Of a stretch of 12,995 nt of DNA, positions 1 through 6,289 are shown piece after piece. Made by a program: the position numbers and the translations under genes. Position 1 is the stretch's first letter. The number at the start of each line of letters is the position of its first letter. Source of the DNA: Methylotenera_A sp046598525 (GTDB taxonomy: Bacteria > Pseudomonadota > Gammaproteobacteria > Burkholderiales > Methylophilaceae); the NCBI GenBank assembly GCA_046598525.1, contig JBKJIJ010000018.1, positions 1 through 12,995 on the forward strand. Direction: 5' to 3'. The notes beneath the pieces were generated by a model. That model was not told the origin of the DNA. It made no database searches and saw only the letters and a list, made by a program, of their open reading frames with translations.

Positions 1-3
1 GCG

Positions 4-43
4 TGTAAAACTTTCCACTAATCAGCGTCCAATTGTTTCCACC
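4..43 (+). repeat. IS21 left terminal and subterminal repeat
   Basis: The outer 13 bases match the right end with two differences (TGTAAAACTTTCC against TGCAATACTTTCC). The inner block ending in GTTTCCACC at 43 matches the inner block of the right end. These are the expected transposase binding sites. Confidence 0.8.
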
Positions 44-789
44 TTCTTGTCATGTTGAGCGCGACTTTTACGTTGCTTAAAACGGTAAGAGTCATTCCCA
101 GTTTCCAATATTTCGCAATGATGTGTAATGCGATCCAGTAGCGCTGTCGTCATCTTCGCATCGCCAAATACTTGCACCCACTCACTGAATGTTAAGTTTG
201 TGGTGATAATCAATGAAGTCTTCTCATACAGCTGGCTAATGAGATGAAACAGCAACGCACCACCCGATGTTGGAAATGGTAAATAGCCCAGCTCATCAAG
301 TATCACAGCATCCACCAAGCACAGTTGTTTAGCTAGATTTCCAACCTTGCCCTGCGTCTTCTCGCGCTCCAGTTGATTGACTAGATCCACCGCATTATAA
401 AAACGCACTCGTTTACCTTGGTGAATTGCGGTGACACCAATTGCGGTGGCTAAGTGGGATTTACCCGTGCCAGTACCGCCCACCAGAATCAGGTTATGCG
501 CTGTTTCCATAAAAGCGGCACTGGCTAATTGTTCAACGACTGCCTGTGACAGCGGCGTTTCTACCCAGTCAATGCCCAGTAAATCCCGATGAATCGGGAA
601 GCGTGCCGCCTTGAGTTGATGGCGCAGGCTTTTGAGTTTCCGATCAGTTTGTTCTGCCGCCAGCAAACGCGCCATCCAGGTTTCTGGACGATGCGCCTGC
701 TTGGGTTTCTCTGCTTGCAATTCACTCCATGCGGTGGCCATGCCGTAAAGCTTTAATGTTTTTAAGCTGGTAGCGTAATCAATGAACAT
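22..789 (-). CDS. istB: IS21 transposition helper ATPase IstB
   Basis: This is the AAA+ ATPase partner of the IstA transposase; in IS21 elements it remodels target DNA and activates the transposase. The protein has 255 residues, normal for the family. Walker A is GGTGTGKS at residues 104-111 and Walker B is VILDELG at 162-168. The N-terminal part (1-60) matches the IstB region that precedes the ATPase core. Its start codon lies inside the end of istA: the sequence ATGTTCATTGA contains both the istB ATG and the istA TGA, an 11-base overlap that suggests translational coupling. The reading frame is intact and stops 18 bases inside the element's left end. The family assignment is secure. Confidence 0.95.
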   Translation of the reverse strand: MFIDYATSLKTLKLYGMATAWSELQAEKPKQAHRPETWMARLLAAEQTDRKLKSLRHQLKAARFPIHRDLLGIDWVETPLSQAVVEQLASAAFMETAHNLILVGGTGTGKSHLATAIGVTAIHQGKRVRFYNAVDLVNQLEREKTQGKVGNLAKQLCLVDAVILDELGYLPFPTSGGALLFHLISQLYEKTSLIITTNLTFSEWVQVFGDAKMTTALLDRITHHCEILETGNDSYRFKQRKSRAQHDKKVETIGR

Positions 790-2284
790 TGCCCGCTCCT
801 AACAAATAGTCGTAACGGTGGCAATTAGCGACGGGTTCCATCGTCAAGGCAATGCTAGGGTACGCATGTGATGTGGTCGGTAAATGCGGCGAAATCAGTC
901 TGCGCAATTCATTCATCACAACCGAGGCATTGATGACACCAGCTTCTAACGCCAGCTCACAAGCTATAGACAGTGCATCCAGCCCGGCTTCGCCTGCGAG
1001 CATGAGCAGCTCAACAAAGGCACGATCGCCTTTGGGTTGCTTCAGAATGCGATCACGTACGGTGATAACAGCATGCGGTAAATCCCACGTCACAAACGGT
1101 GCGCCGTCTCTGAGTGCGCCGGGCTTCTTGTCTAATACCGGTAGGTAATGCCAAGGATCGCAGATTAGCTGGTCACGACCAAACACTCTGGGGTGCGCAG
1201 CAATGACTTCACTATTGGCCACGATGCGCACTTGGTCTGCCGTCATCCGCACGGAAACAGCCTGACCAGCAAAGCTGGCAGGTACGCTATAACGATTGCG
1301 GTCAATGTTGACTAAACAAGTGGATGACACGCGCAGCATATGTTCGACATACCCATCAAAACTGGCTGTGATGGGACGCAGTTGCGGTTGCTCCTCAGCA
1401 AAACATTCGGCAATAGTACGCTGGCCTTGCGTTGGATGTTTGCGCTGCGCTAATTCTTTGCAGCGAGAAGCGAGCCAATCATTCAGCTCAACAAATGAGG
1501 CAAAGCGGGCTAATGGCGTGAACAGCCACTCACGGATATTGCCGACCTGATTCTCCACCTGGCCTTTCTCCCAACCGGAGGCTGGGGTACAGGCGACTGG
1601 TTCAAACAGGTAATGATTGGCCATGGTTAAGAAACGGCGGTTAAATTGACGCTCTTTACCTGAGTACACGGTATCGACAACAGCCTTGAGATTATCGTAG
1701 ATGAGACGCGTAGGCACGCCACCAAAGAAGGCGAACGCGCATACGTGGGCGTCTAGCACCATTTCCTGCACTTCTCTGGGATAGGCCACCACAAACATTT
1801 GACGGCTGTAAGCTAAACGAAAGTGGGCGACTTTAATCTTCTGCAAGACACCGCCTAACTCAACCTCTTCCTGGCTCCAGTCAAACTGGCAGGCATCGCC
1901 TGGCAGGAATAGCAGCGGTACGAATGCATCGCTTAGCTTTGGACCGTGGTTGCTGGATTTCCAATGTTTAACGAAGCGTTGCACGCTGTCATAAGCGCCG
2001 CTGTACCCAATGGCTTGCAGGCCTTCAAATAGACGTTGCCCACTGCGGCGGCGTGATTTTGCAAGCTTGGCATCTTCAACGAGCCATTGCGTGAGTTGTG
2101 CCTTAAATGGATCAAACTTAGGCGCTAGCGTTTGATCTCGTTTGTATTTGGGTTCATCAACAGTAAGAATGTGTTTGCGTACGGTGGGACGGGAAAGCCC
2201 CATGTCTTTGGCGATGGCTGTAATCGTTTGTTTTTGTACTAAATAACGCCTGCGTATTTCGTAAATCATGTCCATATAAATCAC
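779..2284 (-). CDS. istA: IS21 family transposase IstA
   Basis: This DDE transposase cuts and joins the IS ends. It has 501 residues. A helix-turn-helix lies at about residues 18-40 (TITAIAKDMGLSRPTVRKHI). The integrase-like catalytic core contains the expected acidic triad: Asp135 in QFDW, Asp197 in YDN and Glu244 in QVEN. The C-terminal half is the family's extension. The annotated Met at 2284 is one of three clustered in-frame Mets (2284, 2275, 2269), so the true start may be a few residues later. The gene precedes and overlaps istB. Nothing in the frame suggests inactivation. Confidence 0.95.
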   Translation of the reverse strand: MIYMDMIYEIRRRYLVQKQTITAIAKDMGLSRPTVRKHILTVDEPKYKRDQTLAPKFDPFKAQLTQWLVEDAKLAKSRRRSGQRLFEGLQAIGYSGAYDSVQRFVKHWKSSNHGPKLSDAFVPLLFLPGDACQFDWSQEEVELGGVLQKIKVAHFRLAYSRQMFVVAYPREVQEMVLDAHVCAFAFFGGVPTRLIYDNLKAVVDTVYSGKERQFNRRFLTMANHYLFEPVACTPASGWEKGQVENQVGNIREWLFTPLARFASFVELNDWLASRCKELAQRKHPTQGQRTIAECFAEEQPQLRPITASFDGYVEHMLRVSSTCLVNIDRNRYSVPASFAGQAVSVRMTADQVRIVANSEVIAAHPRVFGRDQLICDPWHYLPVLDKKPGALRDGAPFVTWDLPHAVITVRDRILKQPKGDRAFVELLMLAGEAGLDALSIACELALEAGVINASVVMNELRRLISPHLPTTSHAYPSIALTMEPVANCHRYDYLLGAGNVH

Positions 2285-2326
2285 TCCAGAACCCTCCAGC
2301 TAAAACACTGGATGGTGACATACTGA

Positions 2327-2376
2327 GGTGGAAACTATTGGACGCTGTTTCCACCACTAATCTGGAAAGTATTGCA
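2327..2376 (-). repeat. IS21 right terminal and subterminal repeats
   Basis: Read on the minus strand, this is the outer repeat (TGCAATACTTTCC) followed by two inner GTGGAAAC/GTTTCCAC blocks in opposite orientation. The same 50 bases recur exactly at 12913-12962. The region between here and 2284 is the istA leader. Confidence 0.8.
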
Positions 2377-2467
2377 TGCTGTTTGACACATTCAAAACGA
2401 ATAAATACTAAATTACTACATAAATTACTACTACCAACAACTACCAGTTACCATAGCCTTAGATATT

Positions 2468-2748
2468 GAGAAGTATTAATTACTTCTCTCTAAAACTTAC
2501 TACCGATGTAGAACTCAATAAACACCTAAACAGACTATTTCATCATATTGTTAATACCTATAGACAGCCGATGGCTCAAGATGATTTAACCTCAAAAAAC
2601 ATCTGAGTCAGAAACCCAGCTTACACAACTTTGACACAACTTTTAAGAAGTTTTAATACTTCTATTGACACTTATTCATACTTCTACAATGCTTTTTAGC
2701 ACAAAAGTAGTAGTCTGCAGTACTTGTACAGTAAGTTGTGCAGTACTT
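2468..2748. repeat. Iteron-like cluster of ACTTCT/AGAAGT repeats
   Basis: GAGAAGTA (2468-2475) and TACTTCTC (2481-2488) form a perfect inverted repeat. AGAAGT (2646-2651) and ACTTCT (2658-2663) form a second. TACTTCTA occurs at 2657 and 2679, 22 bases apart. ACACAACTTT occurs at 2623 and 2634, 11 bases apart. TGCAGTACTT occurs at 2716 and 2739, 23 bases apart. The spacings are close to one or two helical turns, as in iterons or multi-site operators. The repeats are short and AT-rich, so some may be chance. Confidence 0.45.
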
Positions 2749-2903
2749 CTCCAAACAGCCAAACTATATACTCAGTAGTTCAAATTGATGAATATTGACT
2801 ATATATAGCCTATAAACTAAGTCATATCCAAGTGATTTATTTAATGCCTGACTATTACAGAGAATTGTAGTACTTGAATCTTCTAATTCACCTACTAGAG
2901 TTG

Positions 2904-2970
2904 CCACGACAAGGCAGGGACGGTTAACAGCGAGCGGAGCGGAGCTGTTAACCTCAATGCCTTATCGTGG
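2904..2970. repeat. Long stem-loop 1
   Basis: The outer arms CCACGACAAGGCA (2904-2916) and TGCCTTATCGTGG (2958-2970) pair at 12 of 13 positions. The inner arms GGTTAACAGC (2922-2931) and GCTGTTAACC (2944-2953) pair perfectly. The apical loop is GAGCGGAGCGGA. The whole is one hairpin of about 67 bases with a small asymmetric internal loop. No T-run follows on either strand, so it is not a simple terminator. Confidence 0.8.
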
Positions 2971-3214
2971 GTAGTCATAGAAAATATCAAAACCAATAAA
3001 ATCATAAACCATCATGAAACATTAGTGCAAGAGTGTTCATGATTCAAAAAACCAAATCATTAACTAATGATCCAAGTTAATACGTTACTGTTGTTACATA
3101 ACAGCATCAACAGAGGCTGAATATCCGTAATGTATAAAGCCACATCACCGACATGCTTTAATTTTTATTATTGGCTTATGTCTGCAAGTATTATTTATGG
3201 ATCAAGCCATGATT

Positions 3215-3290
3215 ATTAGTACGGTGCTGCAGATCAGATCCAAGAACCAATAGTTTACCCAACTAAGTAGCTATTTAGTTGGATATTGAT
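3215..3290. repeat. Paired repeat, copy A, with small hairpin
   Basis: The copy contains GATCCA (3237-3242) and AACCAATAGTTTAC (3245-3258), followed at once by a hairpin with arms CCAACTAA (3259-3266) and TTAGTTGG (3275-3282). Copy B at 3435-3505 shares GATCCA and the 14-base block exactly but has a different stem sequence. Confidence 0.65.
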
Positions 3291-3304
3291 TGAATAGAAA
3301 AACA

Positions 3305-3394
3305 AATTAATACACCAGACACCGGAACTGCGTCGTTGACCCTCCGCCGCAAGCGGCGGTCTCCACTCCTTGTTCCTAAGCTGTTGTATTAATT
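3305..3394. repeat. Long stem-loop 2
   Basis: The outer arms AATTAATACACCAG (3305-3318) and CTGTTGTATTAATT (3381-3394) pair at 13 of 14 positions. A shorter pairing GGAAC/GTTCC lies inside (3324-3328 with 3372-3376). A perfect GC-only hairpin CCGCCGC-AA-GCGGCGG sits at 3344-3359. The layout, AT-rich ends around a GC-rich palindrome, is like a small palindromic insertion or a structured RNA element. Confidence 0.75.
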
Positions 3395-3434
3395 CTTCTG
3401 GCTAAGGTGTTGGAAGTTATTAGCTCAGAGAGCA

Positions 3435-3505
3435 GGTAATAAGTGTGGCAGCTCCGATCCACTAACCAATAGTTTACGCAGCTAAAGTGATTGCGTATAA
3501 ATAGA
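3435..3505. repeat. Paired repeat, copy B, with small hairpin
   Basis: The copy contains GATCCA (3456-3461) and AACCAATAGTTTAC (3464-3477), identical to copy A, preceded by a loosely similar TAATAAG-GTGGCAGC stretch. The hairpin that follows has arms TACGCA (3475-3480) and TGCGTA (3492-3497), unlike those of copy A. As in copy A, a long stem-loop comes next (3517-3649). Confidence 0.65.
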
Positions 3506-3516
3506 TAGATATATGA

Positions 3517-3649
3517 TACTTCCTAAAATACGCACGCGTATTCTCCGTCACCTCTGCTCTCGCCTTATCCTCGGGCAAGCCCTCGTCAGGCTTCGCTGAG
3601 GCTGTCCTCGCTACACTGAGCGTATTTTAGTCAAGGTAAGGGGGAAGTA
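3517..3649. repeat. Long stem-loop 3
   Basis: CTAAAATACGC (3523-3533) pairs perfectly with GCGTATTTTAG (3620-3630). Further out, TACTTCC (3517-3523) can pair with GGAAGTA (3643-3649), sharing one base with the first arm. The 5' arm can alternatively fold locally as AATACGC-AC-GCGTATT (3527-3542), so two competing structures are possible. The interior is GC-rich. A 28-codon ORF beginning at ATG 3514 runs through it and is probably fortuitous. Confidence 0.7.
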
Positions 3650-3710
3650 GGGCTTCCTTTCTGACTACAGAGCTTTGTACCATGGTTAAAGTTAATTTTT
3701 TTAATTTCAC

Positions 3711-3729
3711 AAAAGCTCCCGGAGGGAGC
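3711..3729 (-). terminator. Probable terminator of the minus-strand island operon
   Basis: On the minus strand a perfect GCTCCC-TCC-GGGAGC hairpin is followed by TTTT. It lies about 150 bases beyond the stop codon of the helicase-like gene and faces the correct way to end that transcript. The T-run is short. Confidence 0.55.
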
Positions 3730-3826
3730 ATCCTTTTATACTAAATTTACACCAATCATTTTACTACTATTTATATAAGGGAGACCCCCGCTACAACCCT
3801 TATGCAGCAAGGGATTCGAGAAAGCA

Positions 3827-3847
3827 TTATCCATAATTCGTGGATAA
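3827..3847 (+). terminator. Possible plus-strand terminator
   Basis: TTATCCA (3827-3833) pairs with TGGATAA (3841-3847) and is followed on the plus strand by ATTTTT. If real, it would stop a plus-strand transcript coming out of the noncoding tract before it meets the helicase-like gene. The stem is AT-rich and the call is weak. Confidence 0.3.
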
Positions 3848-3880
3848 ATTTTTAAAAAAGATAAGGGTGAAATTTATTCT

Positions 3881-5137
3881 TTACATAAATTCTTTTAATA
3901 TCCGAATATTTTCTGCATCAGCAGAAATAAAAAAAGTTTCTTTACCGTCCCGAATTCTTGTTCTATAAATCAGTTGAATCAATTCTGATAACGTATGCCT
4001 ATCTTTAGCAATCTTGGTTTTCATATTTAGAAACTCAGCAACATCAGGGTGCAAATTAACCTTACCCATCATTATAAGAATGCTTTTATCTTTTAATTTA
4101 TTGGTTCCTCTAGTCATCATTGAGGTAAAGCTCGACTTGCGTAGTCTTGTTAGCTTACTAAGACTAGAGGCGTTTGTTACTTTACTACTTTGATTCTTTT
4201 CCTTTCCGTACCAAGCATCTTTACTAGAAGCAACTAGTATCATTTCAGGATCAAATTTTAATCCATTTTTATTGAGAAGTTGAATAGCATTTTTAACAAA
4301 ATTACCTACTATTTTTCTGTTTTTATCTAGTTTCGAGGTCATTGCTTCGTAACCAGTTGAAATATCTGACGTTTTACGAAATACTTTAAGATTGGCATTC
4401 ATATTTCTTTTAAATTGGGCTAATTCACTAGGACAAGTTTTTAAAGTGTATCCATAACCGCGTTTTTTCATGTAATGATCTAGTTGGGTGCCTGTAAACA
4501 AAAACGTAAGCACTGTAAGTGATTTAGGTTTAGTAAAAAATGCATCTGGCAGCGGCATAACACAATAGTTACCTTTGATATAATATACATCTGCGCTTTG
4601 TATCGTTCTCATAAACTTTACGATGTCCAAATCCGATCCATCAAAATACTGATTCTCATCAACCACCCAATTGCTTGTTGCTGTGATTAATTTGGTAGAT
4701 GGATCAATAGAGATGTATTTTTTATTATGTAAAAGATTTTTGAATACCCCTGAGCCAAACATTGTACGTACCTGCTTAGCTACTGTTGGAACTTCATCAA
4801 TGATAACGTTATAATCTACCAGCAGGTGTTCAAACCGTTTTATACGCTCATACAATGCATGTGTAATTATTGTATTTTGTCCTTGGTTTAATAATTCAAT
4901 AAGAACATTTGTTTTATTATCAACATAGCCTTTTTTTACCAATACATTATTAACTACCGGTGTTGCAAAAAAATTTGTGCCAAGTGCATTAATGAATCGA
5001 TCCACTTCATCCAACACTGGTAAAACTAATAAAAACTTTTCTTTTGTATTCTGGTTTTTTAGAGAAATAAGGCGATTAATTAAATCTGTTGATTTACCAA
5101 CTCCACAGGGGCGGTCTACGACAGTAATTGCGGTCAT
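3881..5137 (-). CDS. Small P-loop ATPase, helicase-like (superfamily 2 style)
   Basis: The protein has 418 residues from the start chosen here. A Walker A motif, DRPCGVGKST, sits at residues 8-17, almost at the N-terminus. Walker B is IIDEVP at 112-117, preceded by ITHALYERI. Near the C-terminus QLIYRTRIRDGK resembles motif VI of superfamily 2 helicases. No other domain is recognised, and a nuclease or primase part is not visible. The ATG at 5137 is preferred over the upstream Met at 5179: it has a GGGGCGG ribosome site six bases ahead and starts one base after the stop of the upstream AlpA-like gene, whereas 5179 would overlap that gene by 41 bases. A role in replicating or processing the mobile element is inferred from context only. 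Confidence 0.7.
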   Translation of the reverse strand: MTAITVVDRPCGVGKSTDLINRLISLKNQNTKEKFLLVLPVLDEVDRFINALGTNFFATPVVNNVLVKKGYVDNKTNVLIELLNQGQNTIITHALYERIKRFEHLLVDYNVIIDEVPTVAKQVRTMFGSGVFKNLLHNKKYISIDPSTKLITATSNWVVDENQYFDGSDLDIVKFMRTIQSADVYYIKGNYCVMPLPDAFFTKPKSLTVLTFLFTGTQLDHYMKKRGYGYTLKTCPSELAQFKRNMNANLKVFRKTSDISTGYEAMTSKLDKNRKIVGNFVKNAIQLLNKNGLKFDPEMILVASSKDAWYGKEKNQSSKVTNASSLSKLTRLRKSSFTSMMTRGTNKLKDKSILIMMGKVNLHPDVAEFLNMKTKIAKDRHTLSELIQLIYRTRIRDGKETFFISADAENIRILKEFM

Positions 5138-5138
5138 A

Positions 5139-5438
5139 TTAAACCGCCCCTTTAGAAGCCAGGAACCGTTTAAGCTCACCCACGTTCCATGTGGTCGTGC
5201 GCTCGGTTAGCTTGTAAGTTGTAAGCTTGCCAGCTTTTACTAATCGCCATACAGTCGCACCACTCACACTTAGGAGAGATTTAACAATAGGCAAGCGGAC
5301 CATTGCGCTATCGGGCATGGTATCCCAGTGAAGTAATGCAGGATTGATATTGGTAGCTTGAAAAGCTGAGTATGAAGCGGTTGATACTGTTTGCATGATA
5401 TGCGCCTTAATGAAGTCGTAATTGACTAGGCGCATCAT
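5139..5438 (-). CDS. AlpA-like winged helix-turn-helix protein, putative excisionase/regulator
   Basis: The 99-residue protein ends in a small HTH domain of the AlpA/excisionase (HTH_17) type at about residues 46-95: a VKSLLSVSGATVWRLVKAGKL helix pair, then a wing and NVGELKRFL. Such proteins in integrative elements switch on integrase or act as recombination directionality factors. The first 45 residues are not recognised. The start is uncertain: the Met at 5438 lacks a clear ribosome site, while a Met at 5396 follows AAGG at good spacing. The gene ends one base before the helicase-like gene, so the two are probably co-translated. The likely partner is the integrase at 6290-7702. Repeats ahead of that gene (7717-7738) are a plausible target, but this is inference. 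Confidence 0.65.
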   Translation of the reverse strand: MMRLVNYDFIKAHIMQTVSTASYSAFQATNINPALLHWDTMPDSAMVRLPIVKSLLSVSGATVWRLVKAGKLTTYKLTERTTTWNVGELKRFLASKGAV

Positions 5439-5500
5439 AAAATCTACAGTTTTTTAAACCGCCAACTGGCAAACTAAATAGCCAGTTGGCGAAAGGTTTG

Positions 5501-6157
5501 TTATTTGGCGCGGCTTTCGAGAGCCTTTGGTATTTCTTTTAATTTATTTTCTATCGTAGTTGCACTAACTGACACACCTAATAATGCTGTCATGTTTGCG
5601 ATTAACTCGCCAGCTTTTGATGGTTTCGCTATATCTAACTTAGCCTCTTTAGCCAATGCTGCAATGATGATTAAAAATGTTTCACGCTCCTTATTAGATA
5701 GTGGCTTATCAAATATTGTAGGTTGTGGAATAACTTCAATAGTAGGTTCACTTGCAATATAAAGTTTTCTTTCAATTGCCCAATCCAGCCAATCTGGTCG
5801 GAAGTGTTTTGTTAATGCCCACTCGATAAAGAATGCTGGCGGATAAACTTCATGTTCTATATCCATTCTACAGTTCGCCCAAATATTATGAAGTCGATCA
5901 ATATCTTGATTCATGTTTATTAGCACTTCAGTTGCCTGCTTTGCATATTCATCTTGATGACCCATGAGCGAGCTGGGAAACAAGGCATACGCTTCATTAA
6001 GTTCCCCTGGTAAGTTGCCGTTGCATGCCCGATAATCAAATCCAGATAGCGTGCACAATCCGATATGTGCTGACCAATAGTCGTATAACAGAAAATCTTC
6101 CAAGCTAGATTGATCCCAATCTTGTTCCAGTGTCATCCACTTCTGTTGTATTGCCAT
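5501..6157 (-). CDS. Conserved genomic-island protein of unknown function
   Basis: The protein has 218 residues from the ATG at 6157, which has AAAGG five bases upstream; a GTG two codons earlier is the alternative. The N-terminal two thirds are acidic and Trp/Tyr-rich with no recognised domain. The C-terminal tail, from PLSNKERETF at about residue 152 to the end, with AALAKEAKLDI and TTIENKLKEIPKALESR, matches from memory a tail common in proteins of proteobacterial genomic islands, often near a P4-type integrase and an AlpA protein. The role of that tail is not known to me. There is no signal peptide or membrane segment, so the protein is probably cytoplasmic. It lies between int and the AlpA-like gene on the same strand. 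Confidence 0.65.
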   Translation of the reverse strand: MAIQQKWMTLEQDWDQSSLEDFLLYDYWSAHIGLCTLSGFDYRACNGNLPGELNEAYALFPSSLMGHQDEYAKQATEVLINMNQDIDRLHNIWANCRMDIEHEVYPPAFFIEWALTKHFRPDWLDWAIERKLYIASEPTIEVIPQPTIFDKPLSNKERETFLIIIAALAKEAKLDIAKPSKAGELIANMTALLGVSVSATTIENKLKEIPKALESRAK

Positions 6158-6289
6158 AAACACACCTTTGCAGTATTTCCCTTAAAGTTGAAACCACGCC
6201 AGCGAGTAAAGGCCTCTCATTTTAGCCCTGTTAGGTTAGGTGAAGCTATAACAGTTTATGCTTTTTTAAATGGTGCTTCTAAGCCTTCC

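Larger units (their letters stand above)
4..2376 (-). mobile_element. Complete IS21-family insertion sequence
   Basis: The element carries istA and istB in the standard order and begins and ends with the TG...CA dinucleotides typical of IS21. The left terminus reads TGTAAAACTTTCC and the right terminus, read inward on the minus strand, reads TGCAATACTTTCC. Both continue into a shared subterminal block containing CAGCGTCCAATwGTTTCCACC, giving the multiple terminal repeats that IstA binds in this family. Both genes are uninterrupted, so the element is probably active. It is visibly GC-richer than its surroundings, which suggests recent arrival. The three bases to its left (GCG) do not match the end of any 4-8 base stretch starting at 2377, so no target-site duplication is visible. 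Confidence 0.93.
2377..3880. other. Gene-free, repeat- and hairpin-rich tract
   Basis: No convincing protein gene is visible in these 1.5 kb on either strand. The first 500 bases are AT-rich with short direct and inverted repeats built on ACTTCT/AGAAGT and ACACAACTTT. The rest contains three long stem-loops (2904-2970, 3305-3394, 3517-3649) with GC-rich interiors inside AT-rich DNA, and two copies of a repeat around AACCAATAGTTTAC. The tract lies downstream of the helicase-like gene in the tRNA-Pro element and is cut at its left by the IS21 copy. A replication origin, a structured RNA region or a cluster of palindromic insertions are all possible. The function is unknown. Confidence 0.6.

Noticed and set aside
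852..1148. 98-codon plus-strand ORF inside istA
   Set aside because: It is antisense to the secure istA frame and has a low-complexity Ser/Ala composition typical of a shadow frame.
2922..2953. The GTTAAC-containing stem-loop as an integron attC site
   Set aside because: The ends do not fit the attC core consensus (RYYYAAC and GTTRRRY in the right places), there is no gene cassette between the hairpins, and no integron integrase is present.
3215..3505. Repeats as a CRISPR array
   Set aside because: Only two clear copies about 220 bases apart, with different hairpins and no uniform spacers; no cas genes are present.
3514..3600. 28-codon ORF through stem-loop 3 (MILPKIRTRILRHLC...)
   Set aside because: Short, no ribosome site, and its composition follows from the hairpin sequence.
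3797..3822. CCCTT...AAGGGATTCGAG stretch as a tRNA fragment or left att site
   Set aside because: It only loosely resembles a T-arm, has no acceptor strand or CCA, and does not match the tRNA-Pro fragment at 7887-7934.
2377..3880. Retron or other reverse-transcriptase-linked structured RNA
   Set aside because: No reverse transcriptase is encoded in the window.
5138..5179. Upstream start for the helicase-like gene at 5179
   Set aside because: It would overlap the AlpA-like gene by 41 bases; ATG 5137 has a good ribosome site and directly follows that gene's stop codon.
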